Shown here in pieces: positions 47,918 through 58,540 of a DNA stretch of 64,000 nt (within the stretch, counting starts at the first letter, position 1; the number at the start of each line of letters is the position of its first letter). This stretch comes from Bilabrum cf. latius. Lineage: Eukaryota > Bigyra: Bicosoecida > Bigyra > Bicosoecida. Both the position numbers and the translations under genes were made by a program. The notes below the pieces were generated by a model, which was not told where the DNA came from, ran no database searches, and saw only the letters and a program-made list of their open reading frames with translations. The stretch covers positions 1,054,001-1,118,000 of the forward strand of contig OZ237740.1 of the NCBI GenBank assembly GCA_965178125.1, given 5' to 3'.

Positions 47918-49566
47918 ATGTTGTCAATACTCGGTGCAATCACTGCAATAATCACGTCGCGTCAAGCTATGGCGTTCAATGACGGAGAGCCCATTCCGCC
48001 AGTTTATGGTGAGCAGGCGTACTGCAACTGCAGGGGAGCGCAGCGAAGCATCTCTCACAGGTCCCCTTACGTGCATGTATTGAATGCAACGCAGGTATCA
48101 ACTCCTACGATGCAACGAACGGCGCGTACAACGAGAGCCAGGTCATTGCGGCAGCAGAGTACCTCGTGGCACATCAATCTTTATCGCCGCGGTATCTGCA
48201 GATCGTGATAGACGGCGGTTGGTACAACGGCTGCAGCGAGAACGAGGCAAACGCTTGCATCGATGAGTTTGGCCGCCCGAAGCCGAACCCAGATATGTAC
48301 CCAAGCTCCCAGGGAGGGGAGGGCTTTGCCCCGCTGGTGCGCCGCCTCAAGTCGATCGACGAGAGGCTCAACCTGGGGGTGTGGATGATCCGGGGCATCC
48401 CGCGAGCAGCGGTCGACAACAACCTTCCCATCCACGGCAGCAAGTACTCGGCTAGCGATGCGTTCACCCTGCAGACGAACTGCTCGTGGAACAAGCTCAC
48501 CTACGGCGTGGACGCGTCCCACCCCGCCAGCGCCGACTACTACCGCTCCCTGCACGACCTCCTCGCCGGCTGGGGCGTCAACTACCTCAAGATGGACTGT
48601 ATGTGGCCCTCCCCCGGGCTAGTATCCGAGGGCACGCTGTTCCAGCCCGAGCTGCAGCTGTTCGGGGGCCAGTTCCAGCAGGCCTCTAGGAGCTCTGGGC
48701 ACCACGTCACCGTGTCGCTCTCCCCCGGGGAAACAGTAAATCCTGTCAACGGGAGCTGGGTGGCCGCCTAGGGGTTTGCGAAGCTGTACAGGGTGACGCA
48801 GGACCTTTGGGACGTCTGGCGCACCACCAAGCCGAACATCTACCCCACCTCTGTGGTGCAGAAGCTGAACGTGGCGCGCGATTTCGCCAAGGCTGGCCTG
48901 ATCGGCGCCAACGGGTCCTTCCCAGACCTCGACATGATGCCCATCGGCAGGCTGGGGTCCCACGGCAAGCCCAGCGGGGGCAGGGAGGGCCCGGCGGGCT
49001 GCACGCACCTGACGCTGACGCAGCAGCGGTTCGCCATGGCCCTGTGGAGCATGGCTCGGGCTCCCCTGATGATCGGAGCGTACTTTCCCCTGCAGCCAGA
49101 GGAGTACGAGTGCGACGCCGTGGCGCTCGAGCTCATCACCAACGATGTGCTGCGCAAGGCGCACGGGCTCGGCGTCAATCCTCAGGAGGTCAACCGGTCC
49201 GCGCCGCTGCACTCGTCACACAGCGGGCTCGGCGAGGACCCGGAAGAGGCTCCCCCCGTGACTGCCACCTGGGCGTCCAAGGCCTGGGACGAGGGGCAGA
49301 AGAAGGTGCTGGACGATGCGTTCGTGTCGGTGTTCAACTCGGGGACGGAGACGGCGATCGTAGACGTCACGCTGCAGGAGCTGGGGCTGGGGTCGTCTGA
49401 CGCGGGGGGCCAGAGCGATAGCGAGTGCTGGTGCACCCAGGACGCGTGGGACAGCAAGGTGACGCATTCGAGCGGCAGAGTGACGAAGACCTCGCCCCTC
49501 CGTGTGACGGTCGGGCCCGAGGACGTCTATACTGCGTTCGTGAAGTCGGGGTGCACGTGCGGCTGA
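47918..49566 (+). CDS. GH27 glycosidase (alpha-galactosidase-type), secreted
   Basis: Seen: exons 47918-48008 and 48095-49566 (520 residues, stop TGA) around an 86-nt GTGAGC...GCAG intron. One in-frame UAG (48769-48771, WVAA-UAG-GFAKLYR). The N terminus is hydrophobic (MLSILGAITAIITSRQAMA), a probable signal peptide. The barrel shows PPVYGINSYDA, QIVIDGGWYNG, LGVWMIRGIPR, the nucleophile motif NYLKMDCMW, SLSPGETVNP, LYRVTQDLWDVW and the acid/base motif FPDLDMMPIG. Known: GH27 enzymes hydrolyse terminal alpha-galactosides or alpha-N-acetylgalactosaminides with retention. Both catalytic aspartates are present. The start lies 140 bp from the upstream end of the retrotransposon frame on the opposite strand. 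Confidence 0.92.
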
Positions 49567-49875
49567 GTGCATCATGATTCATGATGGTGCTGCGTGGGAT
49601 GGTTTGGACGAGGCCAAGTCTCTCTCATGACGGAGACAATCTTGATTTTCGAGCAACCTCTCTCGTTCCCGAGGCCAGGGCTAATACCGCATATTCCCCC
49701 CTCAAAGACTGCACGCCACAATCCGCCACACAGACTACGACTTCATTTATTGGATTGCTGGTCTTCGTTTTCCAAGTTAGCTCATTTGAGCAGACAAATT
49801 CAAAGATAAGCGTGTAAATACTGCTGTCAGCCAGGCAATCTTTCACGATACGCTAGCGTTTGCATTTGGACCGGC
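49567..49875. other. Intergenic region
   Basis: A 309-bp AT-richer spacer lies between two plus-strand genes. It should contain the GH27 3' UTR and the promoter of the next gene. I see no coding or RNA signal. Confidence 0.3.
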
Positions 49876-52248
49876 ATGGATCCCCGATATGATCTCAAGA
49901 GGCGTCGCGGCGAGGACGAGCCCGCAGATTCTGCAAGGCAGGGAGCACCGCTGCAAGCCAGTGGTATAGACCGCAAGCGAAGACACACGTCGCGCGACCC
50001 CAGCCTGAGCACGCTGTCTGGACTGGAGGCTGCGCTTCGAGAATTTGTCCTATCTCAGTCGCACTATGGACAAACAGTGCGCAAGACGGCGATTGCCATC
50101 CTTCCAAGCGCTCGCGATGGGGCTCCGTAGCCTATTGGAGAGGTCATCGCCGGCCTAGCTAGGGTAGGCGTGCCTGTCAACCAGGATGATGCAGCTCGGC
50201 TCGCCCTCCTGCTCGCTGCAGACAGCGGGACAATCACGCTCAAAAGACTTACGGCCAGCCTCTCGGCTATTTCTGCATCCACGGATGCGCAAGCCAGCTG
50301 GCCCGAGACCCGAGAATCGGCAGCGGCGTTGGCTGGGGCAGCCCCTTCTTCTGGCTCCGGTGCCGCTCGCAGCGCGCAGGAGGGGTTCCCGCAGAGCCGC
50401 GACGCTTCGGGGTAGGGGGCCAACGAGCCGTTTTCCTCCGACGCGGGGTTGCCCGAGTTTGGATCGCCGTCAAGAAAAGGCGGCTCGTCCGAAGGCGGCC
50501 GGGGCGAAGAGGCGCAGGGGCCTGGCAGCCCGCCTCGGGGCGCCGCGGAGGTCGCCCTCGCTGCGGAACTTCGAGCCAAGGAGGCCCTACGTGAGATCAA
50601 GGAGGCGAGGAGACAGGCAGAAGAGGGTTTCTAGGGCGATGAGGGCTTCGGGTATGACCCTGCGTCTGCCTAGCGCGGCAAGCGGCAGCGCAGGAGGAGG
50701 AGGAGGGTGGCCGGAGCAGGGGGGCAAGCGGCGGGGGAAGTGCCCCCGGGCGCTGGCATCGGCGCGGCGCCGGATGGTTCCGCAGGCCGTGCCCCTATCT
50801 CGAGCGGGCTGCTGCACAAGCGGCGGGCCGCTGACGTGGACAAACTCGCAGCGGAAGACGCGGCCAGCGGCTCCGATGGGGGCGCCTGGACCGACGGGGA
50901 TGAGGGCCACAGCAGCGGCGCGGACCTCCCGTTCGGGGGCGGTGCTCCCACCATGATGCGGCAGACTTCCGAGGATGAGGTGGTGGAGTCGCTGCGGCAG
51001 CGCAGGAGAGTGCAGGGCGACGCTGACGTGGGCGCAGTGACGTCACGGGTGCGGACGCGCAGGGCGCAGCGGTACGTGGATGCGTTCGACGGTCATGCGG
51101 CGGCGCAGCAGCAGGGCACCGGAGACGGCAGCGGCGCACTCCCAGCGGGACCTGCCTCTGGTGCGAGTGCAGGGGGGGATGCCGCCGGGCACGGCCGGCG
51201 ACTTGTTCCTCCGGGACGCCGCCGCAGGGCCGCGGATGGAGCGGACGCCCGGATGAAGGCATCCAGGGCCTCCCACGGGCACGGGCCAGCAGCGGCAGCG
51301 ACAGCCGCTGTCGCTGGCAGACCCTAGTCCGAGCAGCAGTCGCGTTCGTCGGCGGGCCGGCCTCCGAGGGCGCGCCGCCCCGTGGGAGGCCGCAAGCTCT
51401 CGGCCGAGGCGGTGCATGCACTCCTGGGGGCCAGGCACCTGGGCGTCGAGGCGGCAACGAGGGCCGCCGCAGAGGCAGAGGTCGCCGCGCAATTGGGCGG
51501 TTCCGCAACCCGACCGACATCTGCGGGTGCCGGCAGCCGCCCTCCGTCCGGCGCTTCCTCCGGCGCGGAGACCAGCGGAGCCGAGGGGGAGGGCGGCGCC
51601 ACAGGCTCGTCCTCGGCGGGGTGGTCCGCCACTGGGCTGGACGCCGCGGGGGCCTTCCGTGTGGTTGCAACCGGCCTGCTTGCGCTGGGCGAGCTGCTGC
51701 GGGAGGGCCGGCTGGGCCTTCCCGAGAGGGTGGCTGTGAAGGAGCTGCTGTTCTCTGGAGAAGAGAACGTGGTGGCGCTGGTGCTCCGGTTCCTGCAGAC
51801 GGCCGCTCTGCGATAGGCCCAGAGCGCAAGGGCGGGCGTGCGGCAGGCCAGGGATGCGGCGGGCCGCACGGCGGAGGAGAATGCGCTGCTGGACGTGCTC
51901 GAGAGAGTCGCGCAGCTGGCTGCCCGTGAGCGCGCGGTGCCGGTGCAGAGCGACCCGAGTGCGGCCCTCCGCGGTGTGATGCCAGAGGACGACGCCGAGG
52001 ACGAGGAGGGGGCGGGGGCCGGGGGCACGGAGCTGAGGCCCTCGGAGGCGCGGCGATTCGAGTCTAGCGAGGCGGTAGAGGTTGATTTCGAGGTGAGCAT
52101 GGCCCCTCCCTCCCCCGATCTGAGAGGGCAGGCCGATCCGGGAGGCCCGCCAGGTGGCAGTGGCAGCCGGTGGGGGTCGTCGGGTGGTGGGGCCACGATT
52201 GGGCAGGGCGGCCAGTCTGGGCCGGTGCGCCACTACTCTGAAGTGTGA
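49876..52248 (+). CDS. Unknown protein with degenerate EF-hand-like N terminus and helical C terminus
   Basis: Seen: 790 residues, stop TGA, six in-frame UAG codons. Residues about 80-140 (GLARVGVPVNQDDAARLALL, ADSGTITLKRL) look like a paired EF-hand in which most calcium ligands are missing. The centre is low-complexity, Arg/Gly/Ser/Ala-rich, with basic clusters (KRQRRRRR) that could be nuclear-localisation signals. The C-terminal third is helical (GLLALGELLREGRLGLPERV, FLQTAALR-UAG-AQSARAG, LDVLERVAQLAARERA). I do not recognise a family and infer no function. Several UAG codons lie in Gln-compatible helical or linker sequence. Confidence 0.72.
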
Positions 52249-52404
52249 CTGCAGGAGCTCTCAGAAAGTCTGGCTGCCCTCGGATTCTGCCATTGGGTTG
52301 CAAATCCGGTCGTGTCGTGGGTTGCGTGTACTTCGCCGCACATCTTTTTGCCGACACTGCAACTCCACTATCTAGCACCCGTTTGCGAATTAGGCTGGCA
52401 AAAA

Positions 52405-54375
52405 ATGGCAGCCGTAGATTCTATTGAGGATGCAATTGCTGCTATCAGGGACGGGAAGTTTGCGGTAGTCGTTGTGAGGCTGTCCCGAGGCAATACATCC
52501 GGCAGACTTCTGGAAGCAACTGTGTGACGGTGCCTTGCCGGCGACGTGTACAATCAGCTAGTTCTCAAATCAGCTACTCCTCGCAGGACGATTTTGATAG
52601 AGAGAACGAAGGCGACCTCATTCTGAGCGCGGAACGAATGACGACCGAGCGCATGGCTTTCATGGTGAGCAACAGTCAGAAGATGCGACAGGACTTGCTG
52701 CTGCCCTCAGGAAGGTACAATGACGCGCTTGCCGTTTAAGGTCGACTCTGCAGTTTGTATTTATCTGTGTATCAATTGCGTGCCGCAGATTCGCCACACA
52801 AGCGGTGTAATTTGCTCACCGATCACCCGGACGCGAGCAGAGGAGCTGAGGCTGCCGCTCATGGTTCCCGAAAATGAAGATACGCATCACACTGCCTTCA
52901 CAGTTACCGTTGATTTGCACCAGAGGCATGGAACGACAACGGGCATTTCAGCGGAGCAACGCGCAGCAACTGTTCGGGCGCTTGCCTCCGGGGCGATGGC
53001 CAGTGGTGACTTCTAGCGACCTGGCCACGTTTTCCCGTTACGATACTAGAATGGGGGTGTGCTAGTTCGCGGAGGTCACACAGAAGCATCTATTGATTTG
53101 GCAGTGGAGGCAGGAGCAGCCCCTGTGGGCTGCCTGTCGGAGATTGCGAACGACGACGGCACCATGGCCAGGATGGACGAGTGCGCCGAGCTGGCCCGCG
53201 CCCACGGCCTGCCACTCGTCAGCATCGCGGACCTTAGGAGGTACCGCATGCGCAGAGAAGGCCTGGTGCGGTTCATCAGAGGCGAGCATCGCTCGCCGGG
53301 GGCTCGTAAAGCTGCTGGTATCGAATCCGGGCTCGGCGTGGAGGATCCAGCCGGCCTAGGGCTGCTCGTCGGCAGAACGGCCGTCGGTACCGCGCGATAC
53401 ATGTTCCGCAGTGTGCACGACGGAGAGGGCATCGACGGGGAGCACGTGGTTGCCGTGGACGTGCCCGAGGGTTGGGGCGGCCCAGTGGCCGCCGCCACCG
53501 GCAAGGGGTCTGCGTCGGGATCTCCCACGTCCAACCGGGGTTGCGTGTCGGTGCTGGTCCTCCCCAGGGAACAAGCAGCGCCGGGGTCGCTCGCCTGGGA
53601 GGAGGCAACCTCAGTTGCGAGGCGAAAGGCCGCCAGCCGTGGCGACGCACTCGTCACACTGTCCCTGGGCGTGAGCGAGGTGCAGTCGCACCTCACCGGT
53701 GACGGAGCCAAGGCACCGCCCTCTGCGTACGGCGCGCGGGCCCCCGATGCGGTGCGGGCGGTGCTGGCAAGCGGGCGCCCCGCGGAGCTGGAGGAATCCA
53801 AGGACGGCGCCGAGGAACGTTCTTCGGTGTTCGCTGCTGGAGAGGAGGTGGGCATGGACCGTGCGAGCATGGCCGCGGGCCCCTCGGCCGTGGCAGCGCA
53901 ACTGCTTTGCGCCGTGCTCGCCTCGAGTGGCCTGGATCAGCTGGTTGCAACCGGAACCCATGGCAGTGGCGCGGGTACGGGCGTGGGTGCAAGCGGCGAC
54001 GTCGACGCCGCGGCAGGTGGTGCCGATACAGTGCCCGGGCTGGCGGCTCTGATTCGAGCCGCCGCGCCCCCCCTCGTCGCTCCCCTGCCAGCCAGCGGGG
54101 AGGCTGCTGGGGCTGCTGCCGGCGGAGCAGGTGCTTCTGCGAACGTCCGCCTGCTTGCCGTTCCCGGCATGCTCGTTCCTCGGCTTTGGGAGTGGGGAGT
54201 GCCTGTGGATGCGTGCGAATCGCTGGAGCTGGCAGCGGCAGCAGGTGTGCAAGAGGGTGCAGATGCAGAGAGGGGTATTGAATCGGCCGCGGATGCCAAG
54301 GTGGAGGAGCTGGTAGGAAGCAAGAGTACCTCTGCTGCTAGTTTATCCGGGTCTGGCGCGCAGACGTCGGTTTGA
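52405..54375 (+). CDS. RibBA-type riboflavin enzyme: DHBP synthase with degenerate GTP cyclohydrolase II half
   Basis: Seen: exons 52405-52473, 52587-52664 and 52789-54375 (577 residues, stop TGA); introns of 113 and 124 nt are GTGAG...GCAG. Residues 1-215 match 3,4-dihydroxy-2-butanone 4-phosphate synthase: DDFDRENEGDLI (acidic metal/substrate loop), IRHTSGVIC, HHTAFTVTVD, TTTGISAEQRA, DF-UAG-RPGHVFPLRY-UAG-NGG, RGGHTEASIDLA and NDDGTMARM. Known: the enzyme turns ribulose 5-phosphate into the 4-carbon riboflavin precursor. The rest starts like GTP cyclohydrolase II (RYMFRSVHDGEGIDGEHVV) but lacks the three-Cys zinc site and other motifs, so it is probably not a working cyclohydrolase. UAG at 53047-53049 aligns with Gln in E. 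coli RibB (LRAQAGGVL). Confidence 0.93.
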
Positions 54376-54459
54376 ATATTTGAACAGGGTTCCATTGGAG
54401 CACATGCAAGGTTTCTTTTTCAATTTTGTTCTCGATTTTTTTGTAATCCGGAGCCAAAA

Positions 54460-56589
54460 ATGGTAGTGGATCTCGACGCCATGAAGAAACCGTTCTGGCC
54501 AGTTCTTCCAAACGTTCACATGTCCGTTGCAACCGGTGGTGGAAACCTAATCACATCTTCTGGGCAGGCACCCTTTCGAGTGAGACTGTAACATTGCAAT
54601 GGAGGTAGTATTGCCAGAATCGCGCTGTCAAGTCTGGAAATCGCAACGGTGCCATCCATGCCTTGCTTTGCATCGCAGGAGTGGCTGGCTGGAGTGCAGT
54701 CCGTAAAGCTTAAACCATTTGTAGATGATGCCGTGGAGCAGTCCTAGTCATTCGGTTTACGACGGTACACGGAATATCGGGTGACAGTACAGGGCAACCA
54801 AGGCTCCCAATCTTTCGACTTTTAGTGCCGCCGTCGATTCAGCGACTTCGAATACATGAGACAGTGCTTTGAGCTAAAGTTTCCAGGCATGCTGTTGCCA
54901 GCACTGCCGGGTAAAAAGGCCATAGGAAACATGGGCGATGGTTTCGTCTCCCAGCGAATGCGGGAGCTACAAATATTCTTGATCCGGTGCGGGAATAACC
55001 CGTTCATCAAATCCGATGGCCTGTTTTGGGCGTTCTTGTCATCTGGTAAGGCGGCTTGGGAGGCCCACCGAGCCGCAAGCAAGGACGTGTACCAGATCGA
55101 GTTTCAGGCAGGCCGGCTCGAGCAGTGCGCAGCCCAGGTCGTGGGCCCCATGGTGCCAGCTGCAGTGCCGCTGGAAGGTGCCGTCCGCTGGGTGCAGATG
55201 GTGAACAAGGTAGAAGCAGACCCCGCGATCGAGACCGTCATGGAGGGATCCCTCCGCATGGCTCAGGTCATGACCAAGCAGATGCAGGAGTTCGCATATG
55301 CAGGAAGAAGGATGGCAGAGCATGCAGCGGGGTTGGCTAAAGAGGCCAGCAAGTTCGTGGAGGCCTTCAAGGAGGTGGCCAAATCGGACGAGGGGCTCCG
55401 AGACGGCACGGCGTGGCCCTGCAAGCACGGCCCCCCTTTGGCGGACCTGAGCACCCAGTGCTCCAAGGGCTTTGAGGCCACGGTGCCGCTCCTCCACAGG
55501 CAGCGGCTCGCGCTGGACTCGTTGCTGGTGCAGTTCATCAGCTACGAGTACCACGCGTCGCAGGCCCTCGAGGCCCTCTTGACCAACAGGGCGAATCTCA
55601 AGGCACAGCTGGACAAGCTCAAGGCCGACGGGTCCCGCAAGCCTGCCGACCAGGCCAAGGTGGAGGCTTTGTCCACACAGCTAGCCTTCGTGAGCAAGGG
55701 TATCCGTTCCTATGAGCTGGACAGGTGGGTCAGGGACCGTCTCAAGTCCATGAGAGAGTGCATGGCCTCTGTGGGCCTGGCCATGGCACCCGTGGCAGAC
55801 ACCCAGACTCTCCTGTGGAGGCGCATCGGGGAGGCCGCCATCCCGGCGAGCATACGGGGCGACGAGGCCAAGCGAGGTAATGCCCTGCGGGAGGCCGAAG
55901 AGTTGAGCCGCAGTGCCATGCACGCAATGGCAAAGACGGTCATCCCGGACCTGGTGGGAGGTCCGAAGGGCACGCTGGATCAGCTCGATGACGGCCTCCG
56001 GGCCATGGACGCCCTGCCTTCGCTCCCTCCTGGGGTGATGCCGGGAGGCGCTGGGATCCATGCCCTGGAGGCTCCCGAGCCGGTGCTGCCTCTCCCCGCC
56101 CCATAGCCTGCAGCTGGGGGCGCGCACGGGGGTGCATCTGGTAGGGCTTCAAGTGGTGCTGGGCCCAGGCCGGGGGACCCCTTCGGAGCTGCGGCGGTGA
56201 GCGCCGGGGCAGGTGCGTCCAGCGGCGCCGCTCCCGGAGATCCGTTCGCGAGCAGCGCTGGGGCTGGGGCTGGGGCTGGGGCTGGCGCTGGAGGACCGCA
56301 AGCTGTCCCAGCCGCCCACCCTGGAGACCCTTTTGCCGTCGGCGCCGGCAGCAGTGCTGCCTCCGCTCCTGTCCCGGGTGCTGGGGCTGGTGCTGGTTCA
56401 GGTGCAGGTGCAGGTATTGGCAATCCGTTTGGAGGTGGCGCTAGTTCTCAGCCGGCGGCGCAGAGCCAGCCTGAAGGGGGTCACGGCGGAGAGGCCCCTC
56501 CACCGCCACCGCCGGCTGGAAAGCCGCCTGGCAGCAGCAGCCAGAGTAGTGGCGAGGGGGAAACGAATCCGTTTGCAGACTACGAGTGA
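54460..56589 (+). CDS. PX-BAR sorting nexin (SNX1/2/Vps5-like) with NPF/DPF tail
   Basis: Seen: exons 54460-54579 and 54679-56589 (676 residues, stop TGA), 99-nt intron, three in-frame UAG codons. The PX domain runs from about residue 60 to 170: YTEYRVTVQG, RRRFSDFEYMRQCF, LPALPGKKAIGNM and GNNPFIKSDGLFWAFL. A long helical region of about 330 residues follows, as expected for a BAR domain (SKDVYQIEF...GRLEQCAAQV to MAKTVIPDLV). The tail is low-complexity Gly/Ala/Pro with repeated GDPF, GNPF and TNPF motifs. Known: SNX-BAR proteins bind PtdIns3P and curve endosomal membranes for retromer sorting; NPF and DPF peptides bind EH and adaptor-ear domains. One UAG sits directly before the RRRFSDF motif. 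Confidence 0.9.
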
Positions 56590-56897
56590 TATGTCACGGT
56601 TGATCTGCTCCTAGTCAGGGCAGAACATAAATCCGTGCAGAGCCGCACGCAATTTGAAGGAACCACCGGCCAGCGAGCAGCCAATGACCGGAATCGGATC
56701 CATCGCGATGAGCGATCCCAACTCTCACGCATCTTGGGAGTCACTGCGGGAGCAAGAAACCAGCGGCGGCATTCAATTATATTTAGCCTGAGGGCTTCAT
56801 CATCCACCGCGGGCTATATCTTGCAGCAAACGCCAAAACTCTGGCGTGATCCCACACAATGCAGAACATGTCGGCCGGTGCTGCGTAGTTTCTAGCA
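56590..56897. other. Intergenic region
   Basis: A 308-bp spacer between two plus-strand genes. I see no gene. The segment should hold the sorting nexin 3' UTR and the promoter/5' UTR of the RING gene. Confidence 0.3.
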
Positions 56898-58472
56898 ATG
56901 ATGGATGACAGCGACGACGATGAGATATTTGACAAAGAGACTGTTGTTCGGAAGGCAGAGCTGCGACCGCTGCTCCACTGTCCGCTGTGCAACAAGCCAT
57001 ATAGGAATGCAACTGTGGTCATCGAGTGCGGTCACACGTTTTGCAGAGGTTGCGTTGAGCCACACATCAGCGAAGACAAGACATGTCCTAAATGCAAAAC
57101 CCGAGTGAATGGCCTGGATCGTCTGCAGCAAGATATGGTGCTGCAAGGCTTGTCAGACAAATTTGCAGACGCTTGTTCGCGGCCGTTCACAGAATGTGAT
57201 CTCAGGCGAATAAAAGGTGGCGATTCTGCTGAATCAGACATGAATGGGGGGCATGGTATAGCAGCAACCAGTGGAGAGGCACCAGCGCAGACAGGCTCGT
57301 CGGCAGCGGGCGCGACGCCGCCAAAGAGACAGCTGCCGTGGGTGCCTCCTGAGGCTAAGGCCAGCGACCCTCTCCCCTACAACGTGCTGCCACCTTCATC
57401 TTAGGACCTAGACGAAGCAGTTCGAATCCTGTTATTGCCGACTGCCTTGAAACCGGGCCAATCAGAGATCGAGTGGCCGAGCAGCCCAGGGCCGCAGTTG
57501 CCTGGCAAGTCTGCCAGCGGGGCCGCCCCCTCGAGCGCCCCAGCCGGCGAGCACTCTGCCAGCAACACGCCCAGGTCTGACGAACAACGAGCTTTGGAAG
57601 CCTCCCGCGTGGGTTCCTTCGTGGCCGGGATGCAGCTCGCCAGGGCCTCCTCCTCCTCCTCCAAAAATGGCGACAGCACCGGTGCTGCCGAGGCCTACCG
57701 CTGGCCGGCCTGCGGGCCTCGGGGCAGGCCCGACAGGTGGATCGTCGTGCCCGTGTTCATGAAGGTTCGCTAGCTGCGGCGATACGTGGCCACGAAGACG
57801 GGCGTCCCGGAGGAGGCGGTGGTCCTGAGCGCCGGCGGCACGGTGCTCAGAGGCGAGGAGCACACGCTTCAGTTCGTGGCCCGGCTGGCAGCCTCCAAGG
57901 CCCGCATCCAGCTCGAACAGGCGACCGCAGGGGGCGGCGTCGACCACGAATCGGTGCAGGCCTCTGTCCTGCGAGCCTGCGCCCCGGAGGTCTCTGACCA
58001 GGAGCTCGTGCAGCCGGGGGCTCCCAGGCCAAAGGTGGAGGCCCTGTGCACTCGTCACTACGACGGGGGCGCGCTCAGGTCTCTCTCCGTGGAGTACTCG
58101 GTGCCGTAGCCGCCCCCCGGATCCAAACGGGTCGCCGCGCCCCCGCGACTGGCCTTGCAGGCGCAGGCGGCGGGTCGCGCGTTTGCCCCACCCCTCGCTG
58201 CGGCAGCGTTGGGTGGCGATCGTCGTGACGCCACAGTGGCATCGCGTGGGGCAGCGCCGAATGGGCATGGGCCACAGAAGCAACCCAGCGCATTTGCTAG
58301 CAGCAGCAGCAGCAGCAGCAGCCGTAGCAGTCTTGGTGGTGCCATGCAAGTGCCCATGGAGACAGAGGCAAATGACTCTCGCGTGCCAGAGGAGGAGCAA
58401 GCTGGTGCAGGCACTGCTTCCGCGGGACAGAGTGAGCCCCAAAGCACGACGTGGGCGACGCTACTGAAATGA
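56898..58472 (+). CDS. RING finger plus RAWUL-like protein (DRIP/PCGF-type E3 ligase)
   Basis: Seen: 524 residues, stop TGA, three in-frame UAG codons. A C3HC4 RING lies at about residues 30-72: CPLCNKPYRNATVVIECGHTFCRGC...CPKCKTRV, followed by LQQDMVLQGLSDKF as in Polycomb-group RING proteins. A Ser/Pro-rich middle leads to WIVVPVFMKVR-UAG-LRRYVATKTG, EEAVVLSAGGTVLRGEEHTL, which fits a RAWUL ubiquitin-like fold. The C terminus contains a Ser run encoded by AGC repeats. Known: plant DRIP1/2 and animal PCGF/RING1 combine these two domains and act as ubiquitin ligases or in PRC1. Inferred: an E3 ligase or PRC1-like subunit. The RAWUL assignment is weaker than the RING. Confidence 0.85.
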
Positions 58473-58540
58473 AGACACAAGACACTTACAACCAGATCGC
58501 TTACAACCGCTCTAGAACAACAGGACTTGGGAAGACTGCC

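Noticed and set aside
57418-57434. A tRNA B-box-like string GTTCGAATCC
   Set aside because: It lies inside the RING gene's coding frame and no A box or acceptor pairing is seen nearby.
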